The notes under the pieces: generated by a model
What the model was told of the DNA's origin: nothing
The model's input: the letters and a program-made list of their open reading frames with translations, nothing else
Database searches by the model: none
Translations under genes and position numbers: made by a program
Shown here: positions 10,652 through 22,560 of the stretch, piece after piece
Layout: every line of letters starts with the position of its first letter
Numbering within the stretch: position 1 is the first letter of the stretch
Origin: Dictyophora rubrovolvata
Lineage: Eukaryota; Basidiomycota; Agaricomycetes; Phallales; Phallaceae
Length of the DNA: 64,000 bases
Reading direction: 5' to 3'
Assembly (NCBI GenBank): GCA_029959195.1
Contig: CP114117.1
Coordinates: 434,001-498,000, forward strand

Positions 10652-12219
10652 CTACAAACGTGAAGTTCCAGCAATCAAAGTCCCACCGTCCACTGTAATA
10701 TAATCTCCAGTGACATGAGCAGATGCAGGACTAACCAAGAACAGTGCTGAACTCAGGTGAGCATAATGATCCTATAGTTTCCTCTATTCGAAACTTACCA
10801 ACTCCCGCCATATCTCTTGCATCTCCTAATCGACCTAATAACAAGTCAAGTTAAGTAGAGTAACACATGTATGGTAACACACCCATTGGTTGATTTTTAG
10901 CCGCCGTGTCGCCTTGTTGCTTCAAACCCCAAGCGGTCATTTTGGAAGGAAAGACGCTAGAATCCAAGTATTCATATCCATGGCTCAACTTTTATATAGC
11001 TGTTGAGCTTACCCGGGACATATCGCATTGACACTGTAAGACCATCAGTAAAGAGGTGTGAGTGGATTGGGTATCCCAGACTCAACGTGATAAATCGATG
11101 TGCGAGGGTCGTGGCCAAGTTTTTGGTAAGATGATTTACTAAATCAACATTCAGTTCACCCAGAACAACAATTACAAGAAACCTGCTTACCTGCCGCTTT
11201 GCTAGTATTGTCTATTAACGTAGCAGTTAGAACTCGTCATATAGCGCCGCACGGCACTTACAGCTCCATAATCCACTATCTTTAGCGGCTATACTGCTCC
11301 CTGTAGCTCTCCCCTCGAATGCAGCTATTGAAGAAATATTGATTACCCTTCCCGGATCACGATTTGTTGAATCCTTTGCCAAAAGATCCGTCAATCTGAG
11401 TTTTTTTTAGTAATCAGTAGCCCCCAGCAGACGACGATAAAAAAATATACCCTTGGGTCACTGTTTACGCTTGGCTCCAGTCTAAGATCGTATAAAAAGC
11501 TCAAAACTCACTGTAGAAAACGCTCTTGACATTCAAGGACAAAATTTTATCCCAGCCTTGTTTCTCAGGAAAACTGTTTTGTGAATCATGAGACGGTTTA
11601 AACAACTAGACTAGTGGCCGATACACACTTGTCATACGGTGCTCCCCATGAAGCACCCGAATTATTCACCAGGATGTGAACCTTCTGCTCCTTCTTTTTG
11701 ATTTCTTCGGCTACCTTATCGCATCCAGCTTTTGACTGGGTGAAAAAATTCAGCACGACGCAAATAGTAGCGTTATCTGTCGCCAAGCTTACACTAAGGT
11801 CGCCGACAATGTAGTGACAACTTCCGGGACCCTTCTTGTTTAGGATATCACAAGCCTAAAGGACGTAATGTGTGAATAAAACATTAACTCTCTAAACAAA
11901 CGAGAGCTGATTTGCTCAATGCGCACGTTCTTGAGCTGAGCTTCCTTTCGTGATACGATATAAACTTTGGCACCATTCTGCACAAACGCCGAAGCAATCA
12001 TAGTGCCAATCCCAGATCCACCCCCTGTAACAACAGCTGCACAAACCAGAAGAGTTGAACGATATATCAGAAGTTGACGTATTAGGTGCATGAAGTTCTA
12101 CTTACCTATTTTCCCCTTGACGCTGAATAAAGATGGAATCGTAACGTCTGTTCAGTATCTCGTTAGACGACATTCGAGATTCATTGAATAAAGCAGCTCA
12201 AAATACCTGGGATATCCAT
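10652..12219 (-). CDS. short-chain dehydrogenase/reductase (SDR), RhlG/FabG-like
   Basis: A classical NAD(P)-dependent SDR of about 300 residues. The start at 12219 (MDIP) is joined to DVTIPSLFSVKGKIAVVTGG. The Rossmann glycine motif is TGGGSGIG; further motifs are NNSG (in VHILVNNSGASWGAPYD), the catalytic serine segment RVINISSIAA, and YNTSKAAVNHLTK carrying the YxxxK pair. The C-terminal GDYITVDGGTLIAGTSRL ends at TAG 10652-10654. The segment order matches fungal proteins often annotated as 3-oxoacyl-ACP reductase RhlG homologues; the substrate is not determined. About nine short introns, all restoring frame. It is transcribed divergently from ALG2 across a 250-base shared promoter. Confidence 0.88.
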
Positions 12220-12469
12220 GGTGTACTGGGGAAAGATGCTAAGCAGAAATCATGATGCATTTCCACCCGGTTCGGCGTGTCACGAAGCCGAGATTTCACT
12301 CCCGAATGATGAGGTAAGGTCAATTACGTGAGAATGGGCACGTCAGCCGGGCCCAAGTTTATTACTTTCGTCTACACAAGCCCGCCTCTTTGCTGCTATG
12401 CATCTTCCCCCATAATCTTGATTAAATCTCGTCTTTTTAAGGCTCTTCATTTGTATCCATCAATAAAAG
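12220..12469. promoter_or_regulatory. bidirectional promoter region, SDR / ALG2
   Basis: The 250 bases between the SDR start (12219, -) and the ALG2 start (12470, +) must hold both promoters. No clear TATA box is seen; a polypyrimidine-rich stretch lies just before the ALG2 ATG. Confidence 0.5.
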
Positions 12470-14301
12470 ATGAAAATCGCCTTTCTTCATCCAGACTTAG
12501 GCATCGGTGGGTCGCATTTCAACGACGGTTGTTGAGAAATCCTTGTCATCTTTCTAATATGTTTCTTCCGTCAAAAGGCGGGGCCGAACGGTTAATAGTC
12601 GATGCTGCTTCGGGCCTCCAGAAGCGAGGACACACGGTCCATATATATACGTCTTACCATGATCCCAATCACTGCTTCGAGGAAACAAGAGACGGTGCGT
12701 TTGTTCTTCTAAGCTACTAGTACGTTAAATCGACACCTTATGTGATTTAATTAACTTATATCAGGCACTTTAAAAGTCTATTACATCATTCCCCCTCTTC
12801 CACGCTCAATACGTGGCAAAGGCCACATTGTGTTCGCGCACCTACGTCAACTACATCTTACCTTCCACCTTCTATACTCTAAATCGCGGACCAGGAAAGC
12901 ACGTTTAGCGGGAGATTACGATATCTTCTTCATCGATCAGCTGTCAACCGCCATTCCTTTCTTAAGAAACATAGCCGGTAAACGTGTAGTTTTTTATGGT
13001 CACTTTCCGGACAAGCTTCTTTCGGAAGGGCCGTTTATGGAGAACGCCCCAAGAAACAAAACTTTCTCCTTTAAAGCTTTATATCGTCTCCCGATGGATC
13101 TTTTAGAAGACTATACTACTCGTAAGTCGGATGAGCTTTGGGCCGTCGTGCTACAGGTGGTAACTGAACAGACACTCACAGGAGAGACTGACATACTCTT
13201 GGTCAACTCCAAGTTCACCGCTCGTGTTTTTAGAAAGTACATGCCAAACCTGCATAAAACGTCGCGTGTTGTCTATCCTGGAATTAACATTGAGGCATAC
13301 GACGAGCCTTTACCGGCGCCTCTAACATCAGCAAAACCCGACTCTTTTCGAGAATGCCGCTCGTTGATTGGAGATGTGTTTTCGTACGTAGTCTTCAGCT
13401 CATCCCTTTTCGCAACCTGATGTCATAACTAGGTTCCGTCCCACACTGGTATCGCTCAATCGTTTTGAAAAGAAGAAGAATGCGGTCTTGGCGATTCAAG
13501 CCTTTGCCTCTGTGATAAAGCACCTTCAAAGTTCGACTAAATTGGCCCATCTTCAACAACTACGGCTGGTTCTTGCGGGTTCGTATCGCATCTATTCAAG
13601 TATCGTTTAACGTTAATGATCTCATAGGCGGTTTTGACCCAAGGCTGAAGGACAACATACAAACACTGAAAATTCTCGTGGACGCATGCGAACAAAGTAA
13701 CTTGGGCTATCAAATCACACCAGCTTCCGTTCTCGAATCCATCAAAGACACAGAACCGACATTCCAAAACGCTTCAAATACATCACACGAAGATCCCGAC
13801 ATCGTTTTCTTACTCAACTTTTCCAGCCTCCAACGAAACTACCTGTTAAAATCACCGAACACCCGTGCATTGTTATATACACCTATGAATGAACATTTCG
13901 GTATTATACCGGTGGAGGCCATGCTATCTCGACTACCGGTTTTAGCATGCGATAGTGGCGGTCCTGTCGAAAGCGTGTTAGACCCAAGGGTTGCGGATGG
14001 TATTGACGAAAACGAAAGAACGGGATGGCTCAGACCCCCAGATGCAGATGCATGGGCCAACGCCCTTTTGGATATTTTGAACATGCCCGAAGAAGAAAGA
14101 AGTTCACTGGGAGAACGCGCGCGTAGGCGAGCCATCGAGATGTTTGCATTGTCTACTATGGCCGAGAACATTGAAAAAGCTTTACAAGAGGCGATAAACC
14201 TCGGGCCTGTTAATTCGCAGTCGCAGGATATTTTTACCTGTTTGCGTTATTTATTCATATTGGTCGTTATTGTAGCTATTTATATTGTAATAAGGCGTTA
14301 G
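12470..14301 (+). CDS. ALG2: alpha-1,3/1,6-mannosyltransferase ALG2
   Basis: ALG2 adds the second and third mannoses to the lipid-linked oligosaccharide on the cytosolic face of the ER. Exon 1 is only 37 bases (12470-12506) and joins exon 2 at 12578 to give MKIAFLHPDLGIGGAERLIV, the family start. Further segments are HTVHIYTSYHD, DYDIFFIDQLSTAIPFL, VVFYGHFPDKLL, YRLPMDLLEDYTT, LLVNSKFTARVFRK and RVVYPGIN. The GT4 acceptor/donor motif region is LLYTPMNEHFGIIPVEAM (the E-x7-E pair), followed by ACDSGGPVESV and GWLRPPDADAWA. A C-terminal membrane segment (YLFILVVIVAIYIVI) precedes the stop at 14301. Introns occur near 12700-12765, 13385-13430 and 13578-13627. The gene looks complete. It converges on the transporter at 14407 with about 105 bases between. 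Confidence 0.93.
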
Positions 14302-14406
14302 ATTTCGTGCCGATTGCAATTAATTCAAGGCGTAATGTTCGACCAGATCATGATGAAGTCCTTGGGAAGTCAAAATAAATAATAGTGGAGTTCATGACTC
14401 GCGACT

Positions 14407-17110
14407 TCACTGAGAACTTTCGGCGGTGTTGTCAGTGCGTTCAACGACTCTTCCAATATCATCCGTGACGTCAGGTCTATTCGTTTCTGCTGTCGGAATC
14501 CTGGGTTCGTCCAGAGACTTGTCCGGGATCTTTGAAGAGATAAGTCCACCGTCAGATTGGAAAGACGAAACGTACACCAAGCCGAACGAGGAAACCTGCT
14601 ATTGCTGAAGCAGCTATAAACCAAAATGCCCGTCTCAACGCAATACCGTACGATTCTTTTGCTAATTGTTGAATTTCAGACGGTAATGAAACAACTATTT
14701 CTGAAGAGTGTCGGATACGGTTGATAATCTAAAATTGAGAGAAAAAAATTGCTAAGGCCTGGACCCACTGGTCCTTACGTTGATGCAAAATGCATACCTC
14801 GCTTGAGTCTGGTCCAGTTATGCGCCGTGTTAGTTCACGATTCAGAACGTATTGGAAAATAGCTGATGGAATAGCGACACCAGCGACTTGTCCTATCGAA
14901 AAGGGTGAATCGAGTTTGATTTTGGTCCATATTAACAATCACCTATGCATCTCCAAAGCTGTGCGAAACCTGTAGCGACAGCCATAATGGAAGCTATCAT
15001 ATGCATCAGTGAGACAGCATGAATACAACGTTTTTTAAAAACTTGCGATCGATATGAGCCAAAAGCGCAATGAGAGTGGTCTGTAAAATAGCGGCGTGTC
15101 CGAATCCCAAAGGAACCTAAACATTGATTGCATGACAGCAGATGTTTTAAAAAGAACTATTGACTCACGATACTTAGCCATTGATTCACGGGGCCTGAAT
15201 TTTGGTCAAGAAGGGACATCAACACCTATCCGTAACAACATCAGCTACGTCAGATAACAATCACTGTATGCAGCCTCCTTACAGCACCGATGATAGGTCC
15301 TAATCCAGAAACCATGTCCAAAAGCTTGTAACAACTCGTCATCGACATGATCGCCCTAAAAGATAAATGCTGAACGACATCATGTACCGTAGACACTTTC
15401 GTGAAACGTACCCTGCGAACAAAGATCCAGTCGCCATTGCCACACTATTCGGGAGCAGATGTGTTCCTTTGGTTTCGCATAACAATGAATCTCACTCCAG
15501 GGATTCGATTTGAAAATTACTCACCGGCGGTAGCTGCTGAGGTCAACATGACGGTCTCGAAATACATGGGAAAGAAGTACAAAGAAGCGAATGTGGCAAC
15601 GGATACCTAGACATAATCACATTCATAACCCTAGCTGAACCGAGGTAATCGGACTCAACTAGCAAATTGCTCATACCGACGAGAACAGGAACTCTCATTT
15701 TGAGCAAGGCTGGCGCGAGAATTGGCTCCTGCGCGACTCGGAGTTCGACAATGATGAAGATGATAAACGTAAGTACTGCGCAAACAAGGGACACGATAAC
15801 CTTGGGAGTGTTGAAAGGCAGGTCATCATTGTACTTGAAACTCAAGAGCGAAAGAAAAGACCCTATCTGGCATACATTGAGAATCAAAAATCCATGCATG
15901 TAAAACTTCAATGGGTGTTACCGATAACAGCAATAGAATGCTACCACCGTAGTCGATTCTTCTGAACGTTTCTTTCACGCTCTTGCTTCGTCCCTGTGCC
16001 CTTCATCAATGACAAACTCGGGATAATTATACGCGACTTACAGGGGTGAAATAATTCAGGTTATATCCGGTTAGAAGATACGAGATAATATAAAGCGGTA
16101 TCTGCATGAGGAATGCCCATCGCCAACCGAACCTGAGCAGAGTCAAATTCGAGTCATCTTTTGTTATGTATCTGATGTGCTCACCTATCACTGATGTACC
16201 CTCCCAGTGGTCCACCTAAACCTTGCCCAGCCTGATAAAATTAAAATATGTCACCAGTGGCACAAGAAAGGCAAAGTGCTAATCGCTTACCCCGTTGAAT
16301 ATATTTGCAATTCCTTGCGTCATACTTCGATCTCGTAGTTTATACATATCGCTCGTGATCACATATACAATAATAAAGCTACCACCACCACCTATCCCCC
16401 CTAGCTAAGGTGAAGTAAATATTAATAATCACCTCAGAAAGTGACACCCGTCAGCTTACGAAACGTGAAGCGATCAACATAGGCATATTTGAAGACAGCC
16501 CACAGCACAAGGTTCCTATACCGGCAAATACGATGGCAGTCTGAGCAGCCGCTCGGCGTCCCAGCGTGTCACATAGTCTTCCGTACAGAGGGGCGAACGT
16601 GCATGCTGCCAAAAGGAAGCTTTCGTATAAATCGATAAGTTGCCATGAGAGACTACTGAATAAGAAAGTCAACGTACGTAGTGCCAATCCAACTCGCTTG
16701 ATTTGCGGCTTGATACTCTGAAGAAATAGAAGAAACCACTGTTTTGAAAACGGAGGGCTTGATGAAAGTATGTATAGAGGGCGATACTACGTACAGGTAG
16801 CAACAAGAGTCACTGGAAAGCTTATCAGCTATGCCAACAATCAAACTTCTCCTTTAAACTTACTGTTCAAAGACTATAGTGAGATGTAAGCTAATTAAAA
16901 ATGATTTTCAATGCGATGAAGAAGATTTTGAGATACCGAAAGGAACGTTCCAAGCCATATCCCTGCCAAAATATATCTCCTCGTTGAAGGAGCTATATCC
17001 AGAGGACCAAGTTTTGCGTCTTCTGGTCCACTCACAGGTTCGCAGGATCGATTGTTAGTGCTTTTTGGACAAAAAGGAGTCCTCTCGTTGATAGTGCTCG
17101 GTGTTGACAT
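14407..17110 (-). CDS. MFS transporter, DHA2 family (paralogue of the transporter at window start)
   Basis: A 14-TM MFS transporter of the Vba/Fnx1-like group. The start at 17110 (MSTPSTINERTPFC) leads to a hydrophilic N-terminus and STRRYILAGIWLGTFLS (TM1). The signature LYGRLCDTLGRRAAAQTA is the TM2-3 motif; then VGMSNLLV and PILAPALLKMRVPVL (mid-protein), and GQVAGVAIPSAIFQYVLNRELTRRI near the end. The C-terminus needs one more splice (donor at about 14573, acceptor before 14526), giving IPDKSLDEPRIPTAETN and a stop at 14407-14409. That is exactly where the first transporter has its last intron and IPDRSLTD. About 15 short introns. The gene appears intact. The two paralogues point in opposite directions and flank about 12 kb of unrelated genes. 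Confidence 0.85.
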
Positions 17111-18291
17111 GATGGTTGGTTGTAAATGGCTAAAGTGAAACCTTTGTAGACAGACGCTCCCGATCGTCAGCCCGAGAATTTGAAGTAAGACCAATCCTTC
17201 AAGTTGATTTATTGATTAAGGGAGATTCCCTGATCCGCCCAGGGAATCTGTGCAACAATGTACCTGAATGTCGAAGGGACGTACAGGATAATCTCGATGT
17301 TTTTATGCTTAGCTGCATTTTCTTCTCCATTTGTACTTGCAAAATTCCGGTGTCTTGAGCTTTGAGGTCCATGAATGAACAATTTGACCCAAAACAGTAT
17401 CCAAGTTATTGGCTTGTTCCGTCGCAGTTTTGAATGTTCATTGAATGACCGCTGAATGACAATACAAATATTTTCCCTATGATGCCATATCGTGCCAATA
17501 GGATTTTCAGCGTCACGGAGGTCGTCAATCTGCGTTCTGCATGTCAAAGCTGTCATAAAAGTTTCGAGATAAGAGACCAGAGGAGGCGGCAGTGTAATGG
17601 TATTACACCGGTGCCGTTTTCGTCGGACTGGCTATTTTCGGCTTCGGAATGACACAAGCTGCACGTGTGTCTCCATTTTCTCTTCCCAAGTCCCGAGCTG
17701 AAGTCCCCGCGAGCGGTGCTGGGTACCTTACCACGTGTGGGATCCGTATGTTGTGAGTATATAGTTCATGCGCAATTGAGATTTTTGTATAGCTCCGTCA
17801 GGATGAATTACGATGATTGACCTTTCAAAGATGATAGCAGTTTAAGTTACCGGGTGTAACGGAACGATGGAAGTTCTCCTGCTTTTTTTTTTGCTAATCC
17901 TCCTAAGATGAGAATCAAGTTACAGAGAGGCGCACCTAAAAACAGCTGACAATATGTACACTGCGGTGGCGGGTAATGATCGACGTGAGTGCTTCCCTCT
18001 CATGTCAACACCGGAACCTGATCTGATACACAGATGCCAATTAAACATGCGAGAATACTTTAAACAGTGTTAGCAAAGTGCCGGGTGTCGTACGCGTGTG
18101 GCTTGTATGTCCAATCAAAATAGTAACTGACCAATATCAACTGAGGCGTTCCATCCGAAACATGTGATTCATCATATTTTTTCAAGATCCTATATCAACC
18201 CAAGTTGAAGTCGCGCCGATAAATAAATTATACTCCTTCCGTAGCAGCCAGACTTCAACTTTGCCAAAACTACGAACACTTGCATACTTCC
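17111..18291. other. intergenic region between divergent MFS transporter and P450 pseudogene
   Basis: About 1.2 kb without a supportable gene. It should contain the promoter of the transporter (-) and the former promoter of the P450 (+). An open frame at 17209-17556 (-) has no domain and no codon pattern suggesting a gene. Confidence 0.5.
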
Positions 18292-20400
18292 ATGTCTTTG
18301 ATTCTCAACATTGCCGTTACTTCTATTAGCCTATCCATGTCGTTTTTTTATGCTACACCGCATTGCGCGTTCCAAAAGGTTATTATACAATTACATCTTC
18401 TGCCCTATGACTCACCGCGTCTCGAATACCGGCTTACAGGCCTACAACTACCACCAGGCCCTCCAAGGCATCCTATTTGGGGCAACCTGAAAGATTTTCC
18501 GGCGGGAAATACTCTGGAATACAAAGTGTATGAAAAATGATCGTTGGAATTCATTCCTCATTCGCTTAATTTTTGTTCAGGCGACCAGTCAATTCTCGTC
18601 ATTAATTCAGCCGATATTGAACGAGAATTATTCACAAAAAAGGGTGCAATATACTCCGATAGAGTCAAAACGGCGATGATGCACGATTTGTAGGATAAAT
18701 ATTTTCCAAAATCGCCAAACCGTTGATGACCCCTCTATATAGGACAATTTTTTGTGGAGCAACTGTTCTAACGATGGACTATGGCGAACGATGGAACCGA
18801 CATCGCACACTACTCCACGACACATTGTCGTCTAAGAGCCTCGTCTCATACCATCCCATTTTAGAAGCGAGTGCTAGGTTCTAGACTTTCATTTTTTCCG
18901 TTTATCAGGCTCTTTTGACTCAATTCACACTGGTCACTGAACAGATCCTTCGCACAAAGTCTTATCGCTGAGCCGGTGAATGACTTGAAGGCCACCTGAA
19001 ACGTAATTGGAGGGTTTATTATGCAGGTCGGATCTATGAAATAGTGATCGTACAACAGCTGACAAGTTTGTAAGTTTGTATACGATATTGACGTCTTATT
19101 TAAAGACGACCCGTACGTAAACCTCGCAGAGCATGTCGCCGAAGTCCTCAGTCAAATATTGGCTCCTGGAGTATACAAGGTCGACAATATTCCAATAAGT
19201 AATACTAGTCTATCATAGACCTCGATCAAATCAATATATGTGTGGTCCGTGAACAGTGAAATATCTTCCCTCATGGTTCCCTGGTTTAAAATTTCCGAAG
19301 GTGGTGGAGCAAGTAAACAAAGAATTTCAGAAAATGCTAGATCTTCCATATAAATACTCGACAATAGCTTTCGTAAATGATTTCATTTTTATCCGCTTTT
19401 TCTCTAACGAAAGATAATAGGAACAAGGAAATTACAGACCTTCGTTTGTATCAAAGTGCATAGAAGATCTCGCCAATAATCCTAATTCTTCGGAGGACGC
19501 TGAAGAATTGGTTCGTCAAGTAGCAGTGATCATTTATTTAGCCGGGATTGACACGGTAAATGACCGAAAATGTATCATTGGTTGGAGTTTAATCAATTGA
19601 ACGGTTTGTAGATAGAGGCCCAGATCCGTCTATTTATATTAGCAATGGCTCTTCATCCAGATGTTCAGAAAAAAGCACAAGAAGGGCTGGGTGAAATAGT
19701 CGGAAGGGATAATCTAATACCCTCGTTCAGCGATCTTTCTAATCTTCCTTATCTCAATCGCTTTGCAGTGAATTGTTACGTTGTCATCCTGCTGCTCCGA
19801 CCCACATACCACACAGGTTGAAGCAGGATGACGTGATAAATGGGTATTTCATACCTAAAGGAACCTATTGCTTTGGAAACTCCTGGTAAAGTCTACGCTT
19901 ATTGACTATTTAGTGTAATCTTTCTTATTTTTCCCCACAATCTTATCAGGCTTCTCCTCCGTTCCAAGAAAGAGTACGGGAATGATACCCACATATTCAG
20001 GCCCGAAAAATTTTTGGACGGGAGTGCAAAGTCGAGAACAGATCCTGCATTTGGATATGGAAGACGGTATGAAAGTATAGCGATAACAGCGTTACGATTC
20101 TTTAAGATTCCATTTTTATTTTGTCAGGGTGTGTCCTGGCAAAGCATTGGCGGAATCTTTCCTCGCCATTACAGCGGCAACCATTCTACATGTCATGAAT
20201 ACTTCTACCCTCGAGAATGAACCGTTGACTGATATCGTTGAAAATGACGATTTTGCCCCCGGGGTCATTGGGTAAGTAGTAAATGGTTTTGTGTGAAATA
20301 TGTTACTTTCCTTTTTTTCAGACGTCCGCGGGATTTCAGGTGTCGAGTCCACGCGCGACCGGATGCTCAGAATGTTTTGAGTCAGTTTTTGTCTCATTGA
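18292..20400 (+). pseudogene. cytochrome P450 pseudogene
   Basis: A degenerate microsomal P450. The N-terminal anchor and proline hinge remain (GLQLPPGPPRHPIWGNLKDF), as do SADIERELFTKKGAIYSDR, the C-helix segment MDYGERWNRHRTLLHDTL, the I-helix segment VIIYLAGIDT, then ALHPDVQKKAQEGLGEIVGRDN, IPHRLKQDDVINGYFIPKGT and the haem-binding loop FGYGRRVCPGKALAES, with an end at 20398-20400. Between about 18870 and 19420 the frame is broken by several stops and shifts. Around 19760-19800 the K-helix ExxR motif, invariant in P450s, is lost: LPYLN is followed by non-matching residues and a frame change before CHPAAPTHIPHR. Several introns and the last 600 bases are well kept, so the decay is moderate. 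The exact P450 family is not assigned. Confidence 0.82.
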
Positions 20401-20669
20401 GACACATTGTATTACCCCTGTAGATGGGGACCTTCAATAAAAACATTTCATGATATAGGGCACCCGTCTCGTAGAAGCGACACGCGCATGCGCATTTATC
20501 GTGCACATGAGCCCGTACTGTGCTGTTTACAAATTACAACGTCATGAGCAGAGGTTGAGCAGAAGCAGAGAAACCTACACGCGTCGGTAACCGTGACCGT
20601 CACGCGCGTTATGCGTCTCCTGCCGATTTTTTCCCAAGCCTTCCACGTTCAATATTCAATTTCCGTGTA
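20401..20669 (+). promoter_or_regulatory. promoter region of the DUF3669 gene
   Basis: About 270 bases between the P450 remnant and the ATG at 20670. It is unusually rich in CGCG/GCGC-type words (20470-20640) compared with neighbouring spacers, which may be regulatory. No TATA box was identified. Confidence 0.35.
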
Positions 20670-21784
20670 ATGCTTGGCAAGTAAGTTTCATCGTAAACAT
20701 ACAAGTTTTGATGTGATTGATTACTTATTCCTCTTCCAGTCCGGAGTCATTAGAATGTCCTGTGAATATCGAGATGGACTCAGATGAAATCCGAGAAACC
20801 ATTGAACTTTTCAGACTGGGCAGCGGGACATTTGCCACTATTTATTGTAGCTCAGCAGTATGTATGCTAAATGAGAATGTCAGATATGTTTGACTTTCTA
20901 AGGAAACAAACAGACACCTCAAGTCTATAAAAAAGTGTCGCAGAGTGGAAGGCTGTCCAATACTCCACGATGAGTTTCGTCATTTGAGGCGTATACATGA
21001 TGCTCTTTCTGCCTCGGGAAACGAAATACTCTCACCTACGCCATACGAGTTTTGCGGTCCTGAATCAGACTTCTGGTCCGATCCAACTCTCAGACTACCT
21101 GCTGTCGACCGTCTCAAGACCTGTGCGTTCTCGATGAGTCGGGTGTATCCAATTCCAATAGCTCTGAAGCAAAAGATTATCGCCTTATTTTGTCCTGAGC
21201 GTCTTCAACGGTCTAAGGCCGACAAGTTTTTCCTTCGTCAAGGACATCACGTCGCCCGACTTTTACTGGGACGCGCGGAAACCGACATAGGACGATCCGC
21301 ACCGCGTCTTTTTTTCGATACCTACAACTTCCCATTAACTCGAGCTCGGGCAGAAAAATTGGGTATCGATACATTACGTCTCGCCAAAGAGATGGGCCGT
21401 CCACTAGCGCAGTTTCACATGGTAGCCAAATGTGACGCTCGCGACATCGAGATTGTCCTGGGTGCAAACATCACCAACACTCTGAACAGACATCGAGAGC
21501 CTCGAGTGTGGGTTATAGATTTCAACCAAGTCCGCGATTTTGATCTTTCTGAAAGCGGTATTTCCGGTTTGGTTAATGCGTTCTTTGAAAATGACGCGTA
21601 CTTTCCTCGTGCCCGGGTTTCTGAGTCCGACGCATCGCAGCCTTCGCTCTATCCGCCCTTCGCAGATGCATATTTGACCGAATGCGGAAAAATTGGGAAT
21701 GTTGCAAGTGAACTCGGCCAGCTGTTTTTGAAAGCTTTGGAAGCAGAGCAAATTCGTCGAGATACTCGGGTAATCAGCACCTAA
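20670..21784 (+). CDS. DUF3669 domain protein
   Basis: Fungal DUF3669 proteins are of unknown function, with a distant protein-kinase-like look. Exon 1 is 11 bases (20670-20680, MLG plus two bases), exon 2 encodes NPESLECPVNIEMDSDEI and FRLGSGTFATIYCSSA (a glycine-rich-loop-like segment), and the long last exon starts near 20903 and runs to the stop at 21782-21784. Family landmarks in order: EFRHLRRIHDAL, SRVYPIPIALKQKIIALFCP, the LLLGR and LFFDTYNFPL segments, MGRPLAQFHMVAKCDARDIEIVLG and VWVIDFNQVRDF. About 310 residues in all. No nearby gene suggests a role. Confidence 0.8.
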
Positions 21785-22199
21785 TAATATAAGGTGAAGT
21801 GTGATTAAGGCCCAATGATTCAAAATCGAACATATTCCTTTTTCACGTCTGGAGTCTCCCACAAACTTTTGTCACTTCACTTTCAGTTTGTGAATCTGTG
21901 GAATCCAGATCAACCAATTGAATGGTATGTTGTGTATCTATCATACGTGTTTTTCCACATCGTTCATTTGATTGTTCATTGGCTTAGATCGATTATGAAA
22001 AGCGAGGGATAGAGCCGGAGCTAGTAAGTTTCCAGCAGGACAAACCCAATCTATAACCTTAAAACTAGATCTATCATTGATCCCATGTCACGGAAGATCT
22101 TGTCGTATCGTATGACGTCACCTTAATCACTAGAACGTTCTTCCGTGTCATAAGGTCCAATGATGTATGCGGGTCCAGGGTAGTCATTCTCACAGCGAG
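21785..22199. other. intergenic region
   Basis: About 415 bases after the DUF3669 stop with no supportable gene. It leads into the rRNA-like stretch. Confidence 0.5.
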
Positions 22200-22560
22200 C
22201 CTTCTTTATGGCAACTATTTGAGTGATTGATCCGCTCATCCCAAGAGCTGACCTAGTCGACGCCTTCAGAACTGCCTGCGCCGTCATCACGATTCATTCC
22301 CGTTGAAAAAATCAACAACCCATGTTCGCGGATACGCCAACCGGTGGCTCTGTTACATTGAAAAATTGGTTCATTTCAACTTCCTACGAGCTGAATATTG
22401 AACATAAACGAACTGTCGGAGGCTTAGCCGCAAGCTACGATTTGGACGCTTTACGATAGTAATGTTTTTTGATTAGACAGGTTACAAGAGGGCTTCCGGT
22501 CCCCTCGTACTAGTTCAAATTGACGTAGATTCATATACGACAACTACCTTTCCTGAGGAG
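22200..22560 (-). pseudogene. possible nuclear copy of mitochondrial (or bacterial-type) large-subunit rRNA, 3' domain, antisense
   Basis: On the minus strand, 22511-22496 reads AGTACGAGGGGACCGG, which matches the universally conserved sarcin-ricin loop of large-subunit rRNA (AGTACGAGAGGACCGG in bacteria) at 15 of 16 bases. Further 3' on the same strand, 22269-22259 and onward reads CTGAAGGCGTC followed by a CTCTTG..GATGAG block. This resembles the downstream GCTGAAAGCATC...TTGCCCCGAGATGAG part of bacterial and mitochondrial LSU rRNA. The spacing is longer than in bacteria, as is common in expanded fungal mitochondrial rRNA. The bacterial-type GGACCGG argues against cytosolic 25S. Inferred to be a mitochondrial DNA insertion; ends are uncertain. 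Confidence 0.45.

Noticed and set aside
17209-17556. 115-codon minus-strand open frame
   Set aside because: No recognisable domain, no splice partners, and no codon pattern distinct from the surrounding spacer.
14407-20400. A secondary-metabolite gene cluster (transporter, SDR and P450 nearby)
   Set aside because: There is no backbone enzyme (polyketide synthase, NRPS, terpene synthase), the P450 is dead, and housekeeping genes such as ALG2 and ATP23 are interleaved.
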